A program made the position numbers and the translations under genes. A stretch of 64,000 nt of DNA from Heterocephalus glaber (taxonomy: Eukaryota; Chordata; Mammalia; Rodentia; Bathyergidae), in the NCBI RefSeq assembly GCF_000247695.1, contig NW_004624849.1, positions 2,580,523-2,644,522 on the forward strand, read 5' to 3'. How positions within the stretch are numbered: position 1 is the first letter of the stretch; every line of letters begins with the position of its first letter. The notes under the pieces were generated by a model. That model ran no database searches and was not told the DNA's origin. It was given only the letters and a program-made list of their open reading frames with translations. Shown in pieces: positions 55,001 to 64,000 of this stretch.

Positions 55001-55080
55001 CCTGATATCTTGAGTGGCTGCTATTGCTTTATACAAATGTAGAAGGAAAAGAAACAGCAGGAATCTCCTAAAGCAGGACA
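52053..55080. other. Unique DNA with old repeats and a TCC/CTT tract
   Basis: 52160-52530 has the feel of an old interspersed repeat (GTAACAGTACACCCAACTG ... CATTGGCTAAAATTAAGTCA) that I cannot name. 52780-52870 is a CTC/CTT pyrimidine tract that explains the Ser/Pro-rich frames there. MIR at about 53015-53175. 54205-54370 looks like a hAT relic (GATTCTCAAACTAC ... CAACTTGGAAACCATTG). A short repeat ATTTATGG(T/C)... at 53353-53385 is a local duplication (ACAATTTATGGCACC). No gene supported. Confidence 0.45.
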
Positions 55081-55096
55081 TAAGTGATGCCTTGTG

Positions 55097-55159
55097 GCTT
55101 CTCAGCCTTTTGGCTTCTCAGCCTTTTGGCTATGATCAAGTGAAGAAGTGTTGCTTTAG
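55097..55159 (+). pseudogene. U2 snRNA 5'-end fragment with 16-bp tandem duplication
   Basis: GCTTCTCAGCCTTTTG occurs twice in tandem (55097-55112, 55113-55128) and continues GCTATGATCAAGTG. This matches the 5' end of U2 snRNA (GCUUCUCGGCCUUUUGGCU, AAGAUCAAGUG) with a few changes; similarity then fades toward 55159. It lacks the rest of U2, the Sm site and a promoter, so it is non-functional. Confidence 0.85.
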
Positions 55160-55248
55160 TTGGGCTTGGTGGTCCATGCCTATAATTCCAACACTTCCAG
55201 AGGCTGAGGCAGGAAGATCACAGATTTGAGCCAAGCCCAGGCAACTTA

Positions 55249-55665
55249 GTGACTGTTACAGCTTAGATCTAAAATGTCCCCCTAAAGACTCATGTATTCA
55301 GAGTTAGAGCCTTTGGATGATGATTGGATCATGGGAGCTCTATCCTTATCAGTGGATGAACCCATTGATGAGTTCTTGGCTGAATGTGCTGTTATGAAGG
55401 TAGGGCACTGTTGGAGGCACATTATTGGGGGTGTGACTTGGAAGGGTGTATTCTTGTCCTTGCCTCTTCCCTTCTCTCTCTGCTTCCTGGTTGCTGTTGT
55501 ATGAACAACTTTCTTCTGCCATACTGTGCTGCCATGCATTTTTGCCTTCGAGCCAGCCAACTATGTACTGGATCCACTGAAACTGTGAGCTAAAATAAAA
55601 CTCTCTTCAAGTTGTGAGTGCCAGGGATTTTGTACCAGGGACAGGAAAATGACTAATACAGTGAC
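55249..55665 (+). mobile_element. MaLR-like solo LTR with 5-bp target duplications
   Basis: The LTR runs 55254-55660, beginning TGTTACAGCTTAGATC and ending GAAAATGACTAATACA, with GTGAC on both sides (55249-55253, 55661-55665). An AAAATAAAACTCTC poly(A) signal lies near 55590. It inserted into the B1 of the chimera. No internal genes remain. Confidence 0.9.
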
Positions 55666-55789
55666 TTAGCAAGATCCTGCCTCTAAATAAATAAATAAAT
55701 AAATAAATAAATAGGGAGGTTGCTCAGTGTGGAGGTCCTGGATTCAATCCCCTGTATGAAAGGGGTATGGGGGAGTGATGCCTTAAACC

Positions 55790-55965
55790 TGTGGTTCTGA
55801 GTTGTCCCCTGACCACCAGCAGCAGCACTTGGGAAGTTGTTAGAAGTGCAAATACCAGCTGTCCCACCTACTGAATCAAAATCTGTGGGGTGGGAGTTAG
55901 CCATCTTTGTTGTAACAGGCCCCCAGGAGATTCTAGGGCACACTCAAGTTTGACCACAGTTTCTT
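55790..55965 (+). mobile_element. hAT (MER20/MER5A-like) relic
   Basis: GTGGTTCTGAGTTGTCC, GCAGCACTTGGGAAGTTGTT, CTACTGAATCAAAATCTGTG, GGCCCCCAGGAGATTCTAGG and TTTGACCACAGT follow the family order. Confidence 0.7.
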
Positions 55966-56105
55966 AGTGCCCATGTTCCTGTGCTGCTGCAGTGGGAGTT
56001 GGGCTAAGGAGACTCAGGGGTCTGAAGGGGACCACTGAGGATCAGGTTGTAAGGAGACCAGAACTGTCTCAGGAGGGTTGCTGTTAGTAAGGAAGTAGAA
56101 ACTTA

Positions 56106-56473
56106 CAGCAGACCCTAGAGTTATGACTGACCTGACATATGAACAACTTGTATTATGACCATAATTTTAGTTTTAACTTAAGACCAAAGTCTTGAGTTAT
56201 GACCCAAATGCTGGCCATCTGTGTTTCCAGATGGTCTCAGATACAGATTAAACCCTTAAAGAGCTCTGGAAGGAACATGACAGCATCCTTTCCTGTGTGA
56301 AGTTAATGAGAAATCCTGGGCCAATGTCTATCTAAGGTCACTGAGATCTGCCTGTATACAGGAAAGAGACTTTGAAGGCTATATAGAAAGAGGAGCCTGC
56401 ACCTTCAATTGGCCAACTTGAGTTACAATCAGCCCTCACAAATGAATTGAGCTCCTAAGTCAAGGGTCCACTG
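56106..56473. mobile_element. TcMar-type nonautonomous DNA transposon
   Basis: Left end CAGCAGACCCTAGAGTTATG and the reverse complement of the right end, CAGTGGACCCTTGACTTAGG, form terminal inverted repeats. Both ends abut TA (56104-56105, 56474-56475). Internal text (GAGTTATGACCCAAATGC) shows no transposase. It resembles the Tc2/Kanga or Tigger groups from memory. Confidence 0.75.
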
Positions 56474-56477
56474 TATT

Positions 56478-57165
56478 TTAAAATAATAAATATTGGCCAG
56501 GATGTAGACAAATTGGAACTTTTATCCATTACTGGAGGGAATACAAAATAGTGTGGCCATTATAGAAAGTAGCTTAAGGATTTCTTAAAACTGAACATAA
56601 AATTGCTATTTGATTAAGCAATTCCAGCCCTAGGCATGTTCCCAAAAGGAATGAAAGTAGAAACTCAAACAGATATTTGTGCACCACTGTTCAGTGCAGC
56701 ATTGTTCATGATCATCAAAAGATAGAAATAACCTGTTTAACAGATGGAATGGGTAAATAAAATATACACATGCAATGGAATATTACTCAGCCACATAAAG
56801 GAATAAAGTTCTGACACATGCTACAACATGGATGAGACATTATGCTAATTGAAATAAACCAGATACAAAAAAACAAATATTGTATGTTTCCACTTACATG
56901 AGGTACTGAGAACAGGCAAATGTGTAGAGAGAAAGTAGATTAGCAGTTACCAGAGGCTGGGGGATGCTGGGACTGAGGAGATACAGTATTGCTCAATGGG
57001 TACAGAGTTTCTGTTGAAGTAACAAAAACATTTTAGAAATAGATAGTGGTAATGATTGCATAATATCATGAATATAATTAATGCTATTAAATCATACACG
57101 TAAAATGGTTAAAATAGTAAGTTTTATGGTATGTACATTTTAACACACATAATCAATCCTTTTTT
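56478..57165 (+). mobile_element. L1M 3' end
   Basis: TATTGGCCAGGATGTAGACA, GCACCACTGTTCAGTGCAGC, AATGGAATATTACTCAGCCA, AGCAGTTACCAGAGGCTGGG and ATCATACACGTAAAATGGTT are the 3' ORF2/3'UTR order. All frames are broken. Confidence 0.85.
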
Positions 57166-57984
57166 TTTTTTTTGATGGTAGATAAAGGCAGGGTCAATTT
57201 CCAAGTGGCTATGACATGATAGCAGGATACCAGAAAAAGGATACTGCCCTTCCAGGGCCCCAGGAAGCTCAGCAAGAGCTATGGCTCCACCTAGCAAAGG
57301 ATAGGACAGCAGTAGGGTTTGGTGGTCATGGAGCCCAGCAGCGTAGGCAGAGACAGAGAAGAGAGAACGTGAACACTGTGAGGTATTGTCCTCAGGCACA
57401 GATGTAAGGTCAGCGGATTGGTGAAGAAAGACAGGCCCAAAGGAGACCTGGCAGTATACCAGATAAATGAGTTTCAAAGCTTCACTTCCCTGAGGTTGGC
57501 CACAGGGTGAGTGAGGTGCTGCAGTGACCAGTTCAGGTCACTCTCATAAATGAGGTGCTGTGCCGCCCTGAATGTGTCCCCTGCCCCCCAGGACTGAGCC
57601 TTCCACCTCAGCTGCTTGACTGTCTAGATACTAGGGTTGCAAAGGAAATAGTCATGAAGATTTTCTACACAGCTAAACAGTTTAACCACCCTTTTCCTAT
57701 GCCTAGCAAGATCTAGACTGAGGGTTTCTGAACCCATTATAGACTCAGGTGAAACCTCGGGCTCCTTTCAGAAAAAAGTCCTAAGCCCAGCCACATGAAG
57801 ATTTTCTACACAACTAAGATTTTGCATATAATATCAATGAGTTTTGAAGTCCATTAATGAAGTCCTTAAAAGACATTGGCTCCCAAATTAGAGGAAGGCC
57901 TAAGAAGTTTACGATGTCACTAGTATAAACAGCAGAGTTATTTACACTGGGTTCTGGGGGTCTTGGTAGAAATAGGGATTGATG
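57166..57984. other. Unique DNA; no gene supported
   Basis: A T13 run near 57160-57172 begins the stretch. A near-repeat GAAGATTTTCTACACA occurs at about 57656 and 57797. The 117-codon minus frame (57124-57477) spans the L1 edge and is not a gene. Confidence 0.45.
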
Positions 57985-58315
57985 TGTCTTAGTCATTTTC
58001 CTTGTTCTTAAGACACAATACCCAACACCCACAAATTAAAGGAGAGGTTATTTTGGCACAAGTTTCAGTCCAAGGCAGAACAGCATGGCAGAGGAGCCTG
58101 GTGGAGGAAAGCTGCTCACCTCATGGGAGACAGGAAGCAGAGAAAGTGAAGGCAGGGAGATACATCTTTCCAGGACTCGTCATCAGTGAGCTGCCTTTTC
58201 TGACCAGAACCCACCCTCTAACAGCCTTAAGGCCCCCACAATCCAATTACCTTCCAAAAGCCCTGCCTCTAAGTGCATGAAGATTTAGAGGTACATCTAG
58301 ATCAAAATCATAACA
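57985..58315 (-). mobile_element. MaLR-like solo LTR, antisense
   Basis: Read on the minus strand it starts TGTTATGATTTTGATC, contains GGTAATTGGATTGTGGGGGC and ends GGAAAATGACTAAGACA, resembling the LTR at 55254-55660. Flanking 5-mers TGATG/TCGTG are a decayed duplication at best. Confidence 0.75.
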
Positions 58316-60390
58316 TCGTGTGTCCTGTAGGAGATTCCAGACACACCTTCCCAAACCCTCTCAGTCCATCCTGCTGTCTCAACACCTCCCCCCCCACCCT
58401 CCAGCTGAGGGAGTCTTTGCTCTCCCCCAGCATTGCACTGTTGCCAAAGTCTGTCTAGCAGGCATTGTTTTGCACTTGCTTCATTATATAGCCTTTTAAA
58501 ATGCATTTTCATGTTTGTGTTTGGTACAATGTGTCTCCATGTGAAAAATTTCAAGCAAGTCACATTAAGGAGATTGGTTGTTTTATTCCTTCCCATCCTC
58601 CTGCTCCCAGCCTTGCCAGGCCCTAGCTCAGTGTATGCCACGGGAGAACATTATAAACCATACAAAGCAAAATTAGAGCTCCCAAAGGACCTGACCTACC
58701 TAATTATCCCCACTACACCTAATAAGTTGGGAGCCCTGCCTGGCACCTGTGCAGATGGACCAGGAGACAGACTGAGATATCTGTATTCCCTCCCCACCCC
58801 CTGAGACCATGATGGCCTTGATCACAGAAATAAAAACAGCCCATTACTTCTCTGGGGTTATTTTTACAGATGAGGAAAAAGAGGCACAGGGTGATGAAGG
58901 GCTCCTGCAAGGTCACCCTGCAAGTCCATGGCAGGGCCTAATCACATGAGCCAATGAAGAGGGCTCAGGTTTGTCCCTTTCTGCTGGCTAAAAATTCTAA
59001 AACAAAGGAAATGCTTGGAAGTTGCATAAAGGACCTAGTATCGGTCTGGAATTTTCCAGACATTGTAGTTCAGTCAGATCAAAACAGCCCAGACAGTGCT
59101 GGAGACAACTGTGGGGACAGAGCTGGCAACTGGGCTCTAGACCAAATGTCCAAGCATAGAGCTACTAACTCTGCATGGTGACATTTGACTCCACCCCCAT
59201 GAGAAGGGTGATGTGTCTGACAGAGGAATAAGGACACAGCTGAGCCTTCTCTTCCAACTCAGCCTGCTGAGGTCTCTGCATTCTGCAGGAACATTTCCTT
59301 TCAGAAGCAAGACAGACAGCAGCATGAGTTTCTCTTCTGAGCACAAGGGGCCTGACGGCCACAGAGGCATCCTCAGATCACCTGTACCCCTGATCTCCCA
59401 TCTGGATTTCTGTGCCATACAATCCTGCAATGCCTCCATGCTAGCTATATAGACTACAAGCTCTCAGAGTCCAACCAGATGCTCCCAAGGCTGGCACTCA
59501 ACTCAGTCCTGTGACAGAGTCAGGTAAGGAAGGGACCCGGTCCAATGCCTCGCCCTTGATAAGTATTTAACAAATTGTTGCTGAGTTAGAGATTGGAAAA
59601 AACTCATGAAGACAGTCCCGAAGTTGAAAGATCAAGACTGCTGGGTGAAGATGCTTGGGAGACTATAGGCTCCCAAAGAGCCATGAACCTATCCTGACTA
59701 GAGGAAGACAATAAATTCGCCAATAAGTAAGTTTATGCTTGAAGTCCTCTGCTTGCAAGTGCCCTTCCCTAGGCTCTGTAACTAGTTTTGTGGCCATAAT
59801 TTTGTATTATTCTTCTTACAGAAAGGGCTCAAAATAGAATAAGCTTTAGGCTTCATGAAACCTGGATCCATCCCTGTTCCTGACACTCCAGTTTTGCAAA
59901 CTCTGAGACCCTACATTTGAAGATAGAATCGCAGCTTTAGTAAGATCTCAAAAGATCACCTGGTGCATCTCTCAGTCGGGTAGATTCATCAACTCCCAGA
60001 AACTCTTTTCTTAGAGACCTCTCAGATACAAGTCACTTCTCAATTGCACATTTATGTGGTTAACTCCCTAAATTCAAGAAACCTCTCCTTCAGTCTGCTT
60101 GTCGCTCCTATTTTAATTGAAAATCATTTCCTCTTTTTCGGACTTTGTGGACTTGGAGACTGTATCTCTCCTTACCCTGGGATCCTGGCATGTCCCTCCA
60201 AAAACCTGGCAAACAGATTACAGAGACAATGTTGTACATTTACCACCCTGTATTTTCCTCCAGAGTATACAGGAAGATGACATTTCCCATCCTCCCTCAC
60301 AGGTAATTAAGACCATGTGACAGAGTTACAACCAATAGGATATGGGTGGAGTTGATATAAAGCACTTCCAGTGGCCATTAAAAGCATCTT
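58316..60390. other. Unique DNA; MIR traces; no gene supported
   Basis: MIR-like AGATGAGGAAAAAGAGGCAC near 58867. Frames at 58433-58804 and 59137-59452 lack any signature. Confidence 0.45.
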
Positions 60391-60391
60391 G

Positions 60392-60508
60392 CACTGAGGA
60401 CAGTGATATACACCTGTAATCCTAACAACTCAGGAGGCTGAGGCAGGAGTTTTTAAGTTCAAGGCCACCCTGGGATACCTAGAAAGACCCTGTCTTAAAC
60501 AAACACAA
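60392..60508 (+). mobile_element. B1 SINE
   Basis: CTGAGGACAGTGATATACAC, CTGTAATCCTAACAACTCAG, GAGGCTGAGGCAGGAG, AAGTTCAAGGCCACCCTGGG, AGAAAGACCCTGTCTTAAAC. Confidence 0.9.
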
Positions 60509-60816
60509 AAATAGACCCAAAAAGTATATCAGTTGTCTCTCCTCTTCTACAGAATCTTGGGAAGTCATGTGTTCCAGATAGTCCAGATCTGTAGATAGAT
60601 ATAGCCTGGGTCCCTTGCTTACCTTTTAGAAGGAGCTGCCAAGAGTCTTAGTGTTAAGCCACTAAGAGTCCCGTGTTCACCTGTTACTGCAGCATAGCCT
60701 AAACCATCCTGATGAATGTGGCCTTAGTCTCTCAACAACCACCTCCACTCCACCTTCAAGTTTAGGATTCTCCCTCTGTGGGGTCTTGGAAGTTCATACA
60801 CAAAATATGACTGTAG
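60509..60816. other. Unique DNA; nothing recognised
   Basis: No gene or named repeat seen. Confidence 0.4.
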
Positions 60817-60933
60817 AGAATGTACCAGGAGGGCCGGGAATCAGTGGTGCTGCTACCTGCCTTGCAAGCCCAAGGTCCCAAGTTCGATCCCCCGTACAAA
60901 AAAAAAAAAAAAAAAAAAAAGAATGTACCAGGA
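60817..60933 (+). mobile_element. ID SINE with 14-bp target-site duplications
   Basis: GGGCCGGGAATCAGTGGTGC (A box damaged by a small deletion), AAGTTCGATCCCCCGTAC, then A22; flanked by AGAATGTACCAGGA at 60817-60830 and 60920-60933. The long pure tail and perfect duplications suggest a young copy. Confidence 0.95.
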
Positions 60934-61111
60934 TAGAGACCACTTTAAGGAACCTGAATTCAGATTTAAGAAATCTGAATTACATCATCCCTGCGCCTCA
61001 TCCTCTTCCAGTTAAACAGGATCACCACCTCCCAGCCAATTCAGTCTCCCTTCTTAGGATTTCCTTCAGTTTTCCACATCTTTTAAGAATCAGTGATACA
61101 GATTAAAAAAT
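60934..61111. other. Unique short spacer
   Basis: A local near-repeat (GGAACCTGAATTCAGATTTAA / GAAATCTGAATTACATC) is present; nothing else. Confidence 0.4.
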
Positions 61112-61335
61112 CATTCAGGCTGGGCATGTTAGAACACAACTATAATCCCAGCCACATGGGAAGTTGAAGCAGAAGGATCAAAAGCTGGAGGTAAGCCTGG
61201 GCACTTAGCAAGATAAAATAAATAAATAAGACTAATAAAAATGGCTGAGGATGTAGCTCAGTGATAGAGCACTTGCCCAGCATGTGTGAAGTCCTGGGTT
61301 CAATCCCCTGTACAATAAAATAAAATAAAATTTAA
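61112..61335 (+). mobile_element. B1-dID composite SINE
   Basis: B1 part (CAGGCTGGGCATGTTAGAAC, TATAATCCCAGCCACATGGG, GAAGTTGAAGCAGAAGGATC) joined through an AAATA linker to an ID part (GGCTGAGGATGTAGCTCAGT, GAGCACTTGCCCAGCATGTG, GGGTTCAATCCCCTGTAC) with an (AAAAT)n tail. Confidence 0.88.
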
Positions 61336-61479
61336 AAAAGAGAAATATTGTCTAGTCACAACAGAGCCCACAATATATCCAGAATAGAGCATAAGTAGGC
61401 CAGCTTGTATGTCTCCTTATGTCTACAGTTGCAAAAACATAATGTACTTTTAAAAGTATTTAATCTTTTAAAATCACAA

Positions 61480-62195
61480 TATGATATTACCTCTCCCAGT
61501 AAGAATGGCTGTTATTCTTGTCAAGAATATGGACAAAAAAAAGTAACACTTGCACACTGTTGGTAAGAATATAACTTAGTAGAGCCATTGTGGAAAACAT
61601 TATGGAGTTCTTACAAAACATAAAATTAGAACCATCATATGACCTGTTAATCCCACTACTGGATAGATCGCCAAAGGAAATGAAATCAATTATGTCGGAG
61701 ACACATCTGTATTCCCGTGTTTATTGCAGTACTATTCACAATAGCCAAAACAGAAATGGAAACAGCCTAACTGCCCATCAACTGATGAATGGATAGAGAA
61801 AATGTGGTAGATATATAAAACGAAATATTATTTGGCCATAAAAAATAATGAAATCCTGTCATTTGCAACAACATGGAGGGAACTGGAGATCATTATGTTA
61901 AGTGTGTAAGTGAAATAAGCTAGACACACAAAGACCAATACTACATAATCTCACTTACATATGGAATATTAAAGAGTTGATCTCATAGAAGTTGAGAATG
62001 GAATGGTGGTTGCCAGAGACTGGGAAGAGTAAGAAGTGGAAGGGATGAGGGATTAGTACTAAATTACAGATAGATAGGGGTAAGAAGTTCTGGTGTGCTA
62101 TTGCACAGTAAGCTGACTATAAATCATAACAGTGTATTATATATTTCAAAAGGCTAGATGAAAGAATTCTGAATGTTCTTAACCATAAAGAAGTG
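61480..62195 (+). mobile_element. L1M 3' end
   Basis: AGAGCCATTGTGGAAAACAT, ATCCCACTACTGGATAGATC, AGCCAAAACAGAAATGGAAA, TTATTTGGCCATAAAAAATA, GGTGGTTGCCAGAGACTGGG and TTCTGGTGTGCTATTGCACA give the normal 3' order. It is cut at 62195 by a different L1. Confidence 0.88.
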
Positions 62196-62404
62196 ATAAA
62201 TGACCCCTATCTTTCACCATGGACTAAACTAAAATCGAAGTGGATTAAAAATCTAAATATTAAAACAGAAACACTAAACTTGCTGGAAGATAAGTTAGGT
62301 AGAACTCTCAAAGACATTGGCATAGGAAAGGACTTTATGAACAAATCCTCAGTAGCATGGGAACTAGCACAAAGAATCAACAACTGGGATCTCATCTTAT
62401 TAAA
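62196..62404 (+). mobile_element. L1 ORF2 fragment fused to a second L1 5' end
   Basis: The peptide YLSPWTKLKSKWIKNLNIKT...DFMNKSSVAWELAQRINNWD...LILLKSF matches the ORF2 region also present at 24857-24985. It stops at LLKSF (AAAAAGCTTCT) and is joined directly to L1 5'UTR sequence, an order not found in an intact L1. Confidence 0.88.
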
Positions 62405-62624
62405 AAGCTTCTAACCAAGGAGGAGCCTTCTGGGCCGCTGTACCACCAGCAGAGTCACCCCCAGTGCTGAGGATCAGAGCCTCCCCCCGCGCTGAGGAGG
62501 AGCCTTCTGGGCTGCCGTACCACCACCCCCAGTGCCGAGGAGCAGAGCCACTGCCAGCGCCCAAGAGGTGAGCCTCGCTGGTGCCAGCAGCACACACACA
62601 CACCACCACCACCACCCCGTTGAA
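62405..62624 (+). mobile_element. L1 5'UTR with two partial monomers
   Basis: GGAGGAGCCTTCTGGGC plus GTACCACCA occurs at 62419 and 62496 (period 77 bp), followed by a short (CA)n/(CAC)n run (62590-62616). The related 5'UTR is at 534-778. Confidence 0.75.
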
Positions 62625-63119
62625 ATGAGAAGACATGTAAACAAGTCTCAAACCCAGACTTCCAGATCAACTAAAGCAACCCCAAAGGGAAACAAAGAGG
62701 ATCTGGAAAAAATGAAATCAGAAATAATTTCTCAGATAACAGCAGAGATTGTGCCCATAGTGCAAGAGATGATTAATAAATCTAGAGAGGACACAGATAA
62801 AAAAATAGAGGAGCTGAGGAACATGATGGAATCACAACATAGGAAACAAATGGAATCCATAAAACAGATGCAAACAGATTTCCAGGAGATTAAAAACTCC
62901 GCTGAAAGTTTACGTAGCAGAATGAACCAATGTGAGGACAGAATTTCAGATATAGAAGATAAGATTGCAATTAGTGACCTGGAAAAGAAAAATTTCTTTA
63001 AAATAGTAAGGGACCAGGAGAAATCAAAACAGCAGCTGCTAGATGATGAAAAAAAGAATAACATAAGGCTGATTGGAGACAATGAAGAAACAGGAGAGAA
63101 TGCAGATGACATAAAAAAA
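62625..63119 (+). pseudogene. L1 ORF1 N-terminal fragment
   Basis: The likely ORF1 start is ATG 62625 (MRRHVNKSQTQTSRS), in a frame that also stays open upstream to 62532. A long coiled coil follows (KMKSEIISQITAEIVPIVQE ... RMNQCEDRISDIEDKIAI). The RNA-recognition and C-terminal domains of ORF1 are missing: similarity ends near an A9 run at about 63110-63120 and the frame stops at 63173. It is a fragment, not a functional gene. Confidence 0.88.
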
Positions 63120-63730
63120 AACTTGACTATACACATTTATTGTAATTTCTTTCTCATCCCCACTAAAATGTGAGTTAAGGAATAGAAAAGAATAATCTGA
63201 TAAGAGAAAAAAGAAATAGACACATACACACACAAAAACAGAAGATAAAAGCTGTCAACAGATTTTTGGAAGCTGGAAAGCAGGTGAAGGTATCATGGGC
63301 ACTGAGGCATTTGAAGACCATGTGCCCACACAGAGGGATGCCATGAGGACGGAGCCAATGCAAGCTGTGAAATCCTGGCAAGGCACTGAGCTTACAGGCA
63401 CTGGGGATTGCAAGGGACAAGGAGGAGCTGTGGAATGGAAACCTGGGTGGTTGATTGAAAGTTGATATAAGAAGCAGTTAGACACCCCAAGTTTCCCAGT
63501 ACAGCCAGGTTACTACCTTTCCCCAGACCACCAGGGATTTATTTTGTGGAGAAATTGAGGGTCTAAAGCCCACATGAATAGGAAATGCCACAGAGAAAAT
63601 AAGAGGAATAAATAACAATCTGTTTACTGGATATTTGTATCCCCAGCCTCCACCGCAGTATATCTGCAGGATATCACAACTAGCACTACACCACCCCCTG
63701 TTCATCCAAAGTTGGTGGATTCATAGATTC
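63120..63730. other. Unique-looking sequence; no gene supported
   Basis: Nothing named. Short overlapping minus-strand frames (63175-63705) are chance frames. Confidence 0.4.
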
Positions 63731-63734
63731 TTTT

Positions 63735-64000
63735 TTTCTTTTTTTAGTGGTAGGCTTTTAGAAATTTTTAACTGACACATAATTGTACCTATTTATAGGG
63801 TACAATGTGATATTTTGATACATGTATACAATGTGTAGTAGCAAATCAGGGCAATTAGCATATTCATCACCTATAACATTTATTATTTCTTGGTGTTGAG
63901 AACCACTAAAATCCTATCTTCTAGCTATTTAGAAATCCACAATAAATCATTGGTAACTATAGTCACTCTACTGTGCTATAGAACACCTGATCTTAGTTCT
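63735..64000 (-). mobile_element. L1M (L1MA/MB-like) 3'UTR, antisense, cut by window end
   Basis: TTTTAACTGACACATAATTG, GGGTACAATGTGATATTTTG, ATACATGTATACAATGTGTA, CACTCTACTGTGCTATAGAA is the antisense of the L1M 3'UTR. Confidence 0.88.

Larger units (their letters stand above)
55083..55784 (+). pseudogene. U2 snRNA-B1-ID chimeric retrocopy with 11-bp target duplications
   Basis: One perfect pair AGTGATGCCTT (55083-55093 and 55774-55784) bounds a unit made of a U2 snRNA 5' end (55097-55159), a B1 (about 55160-55252, continuing 55666-55684), an (AAAT)n linker (55685-55712) and a shortened ID (about 55713-55773). The single outer duplication suggests one retrotransposition of a chimeric RNA/cDNA, as in template switching by L1 reverse transcriptase. 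It was later split by an LTR. Without the LTR and its duplication the insert is about 268 bp. Confidence 0.75.

Overview
This window is mammalian nuclear DNA, almost certainly from a rodent. The main evidence is a dense set of rodent-type SINEs: tRNA(Ala)-like ID elements with intact A and B boxes, 7SL-derived B1 elements, and B1+ID composites. There are also L1 fragments of several ages, solo MaLR-type LTRs, and old MIR, hAT and Tc/mariner relics. Many ID copies read 'GATTTAGCTCAGTGGTTC...' and end in 'GATCCCCGGTACC' plus A-rich DNA. This is unlike mouse or rat ID and suggests a non-murid rodent. A castorimorph (beaver-like) or squirrel-related source is a guess from memory of such SINEs and is not proven here.

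No conventional multi-exon gene could be supported. The window looks intergenic or intronic. The one gene-like object is at 17874-20328 on the minus strand: an intronless, near full-length retrocopy of DMWD (dystrophia myotonica WD repeat protein). It has an 18-base poly(A) tail (poly-T on the plus strand), perfect 13-bp target-site duplications, and a 616-codon reading frame open from the ancestral start to the ancestral stop. Two stretches of that protein (about residues 80-126 and 484-504) are read out of the ancestral frame, bounded by compensating indels. Two in-frame segments are also missing relative to DMWD as remembered.

Layout. 1-780: antisense L1 5' end with about 67-bp 5'UTR monomers. 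780-1480: possible LTR. 1540-4810: old L1 relics with one ID. 4810-16060: mostly unique DNA with MIR traces, plus a TIR transposon at 13367-14030. 16063-17300: young L1 3' end and a head-to-head ID pair. 17874-20328: DMWD retrocopy. 20353-24310: unique DNA, a purine tract and SINEs. 24320-26038: L1 3' end. 27360-29230: nested L1-in-L1 plus SINEs. 29230-50720: mostly unique DNA with scattered SINE, MIR and hAT relics. 50726-51278: LTR with an ID inside. 55083-55784: a U2 snRNA/B1/ID composite inside one pair of target-site duplications, itself split by a solo LTR. 56106-57160: Tc/mariner-like element and old L1. 57985-58315: antisense MaLR-like LTR. 60390-64000: SINEs and several L1 pieces, including an unusual junction of ORF2 with 5'UTR/ORF1.

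The most interesting items are the open-frame DMWD retrocopy with a YY1-type motif over its start codon, the U2-B1-ID chimera, the L1 5'UTR monomers and rearranged L1, and the TIR element at 13367. There is no evidence of a multi-gene system. Ages, selection and expression cannot be judged without comparison data.
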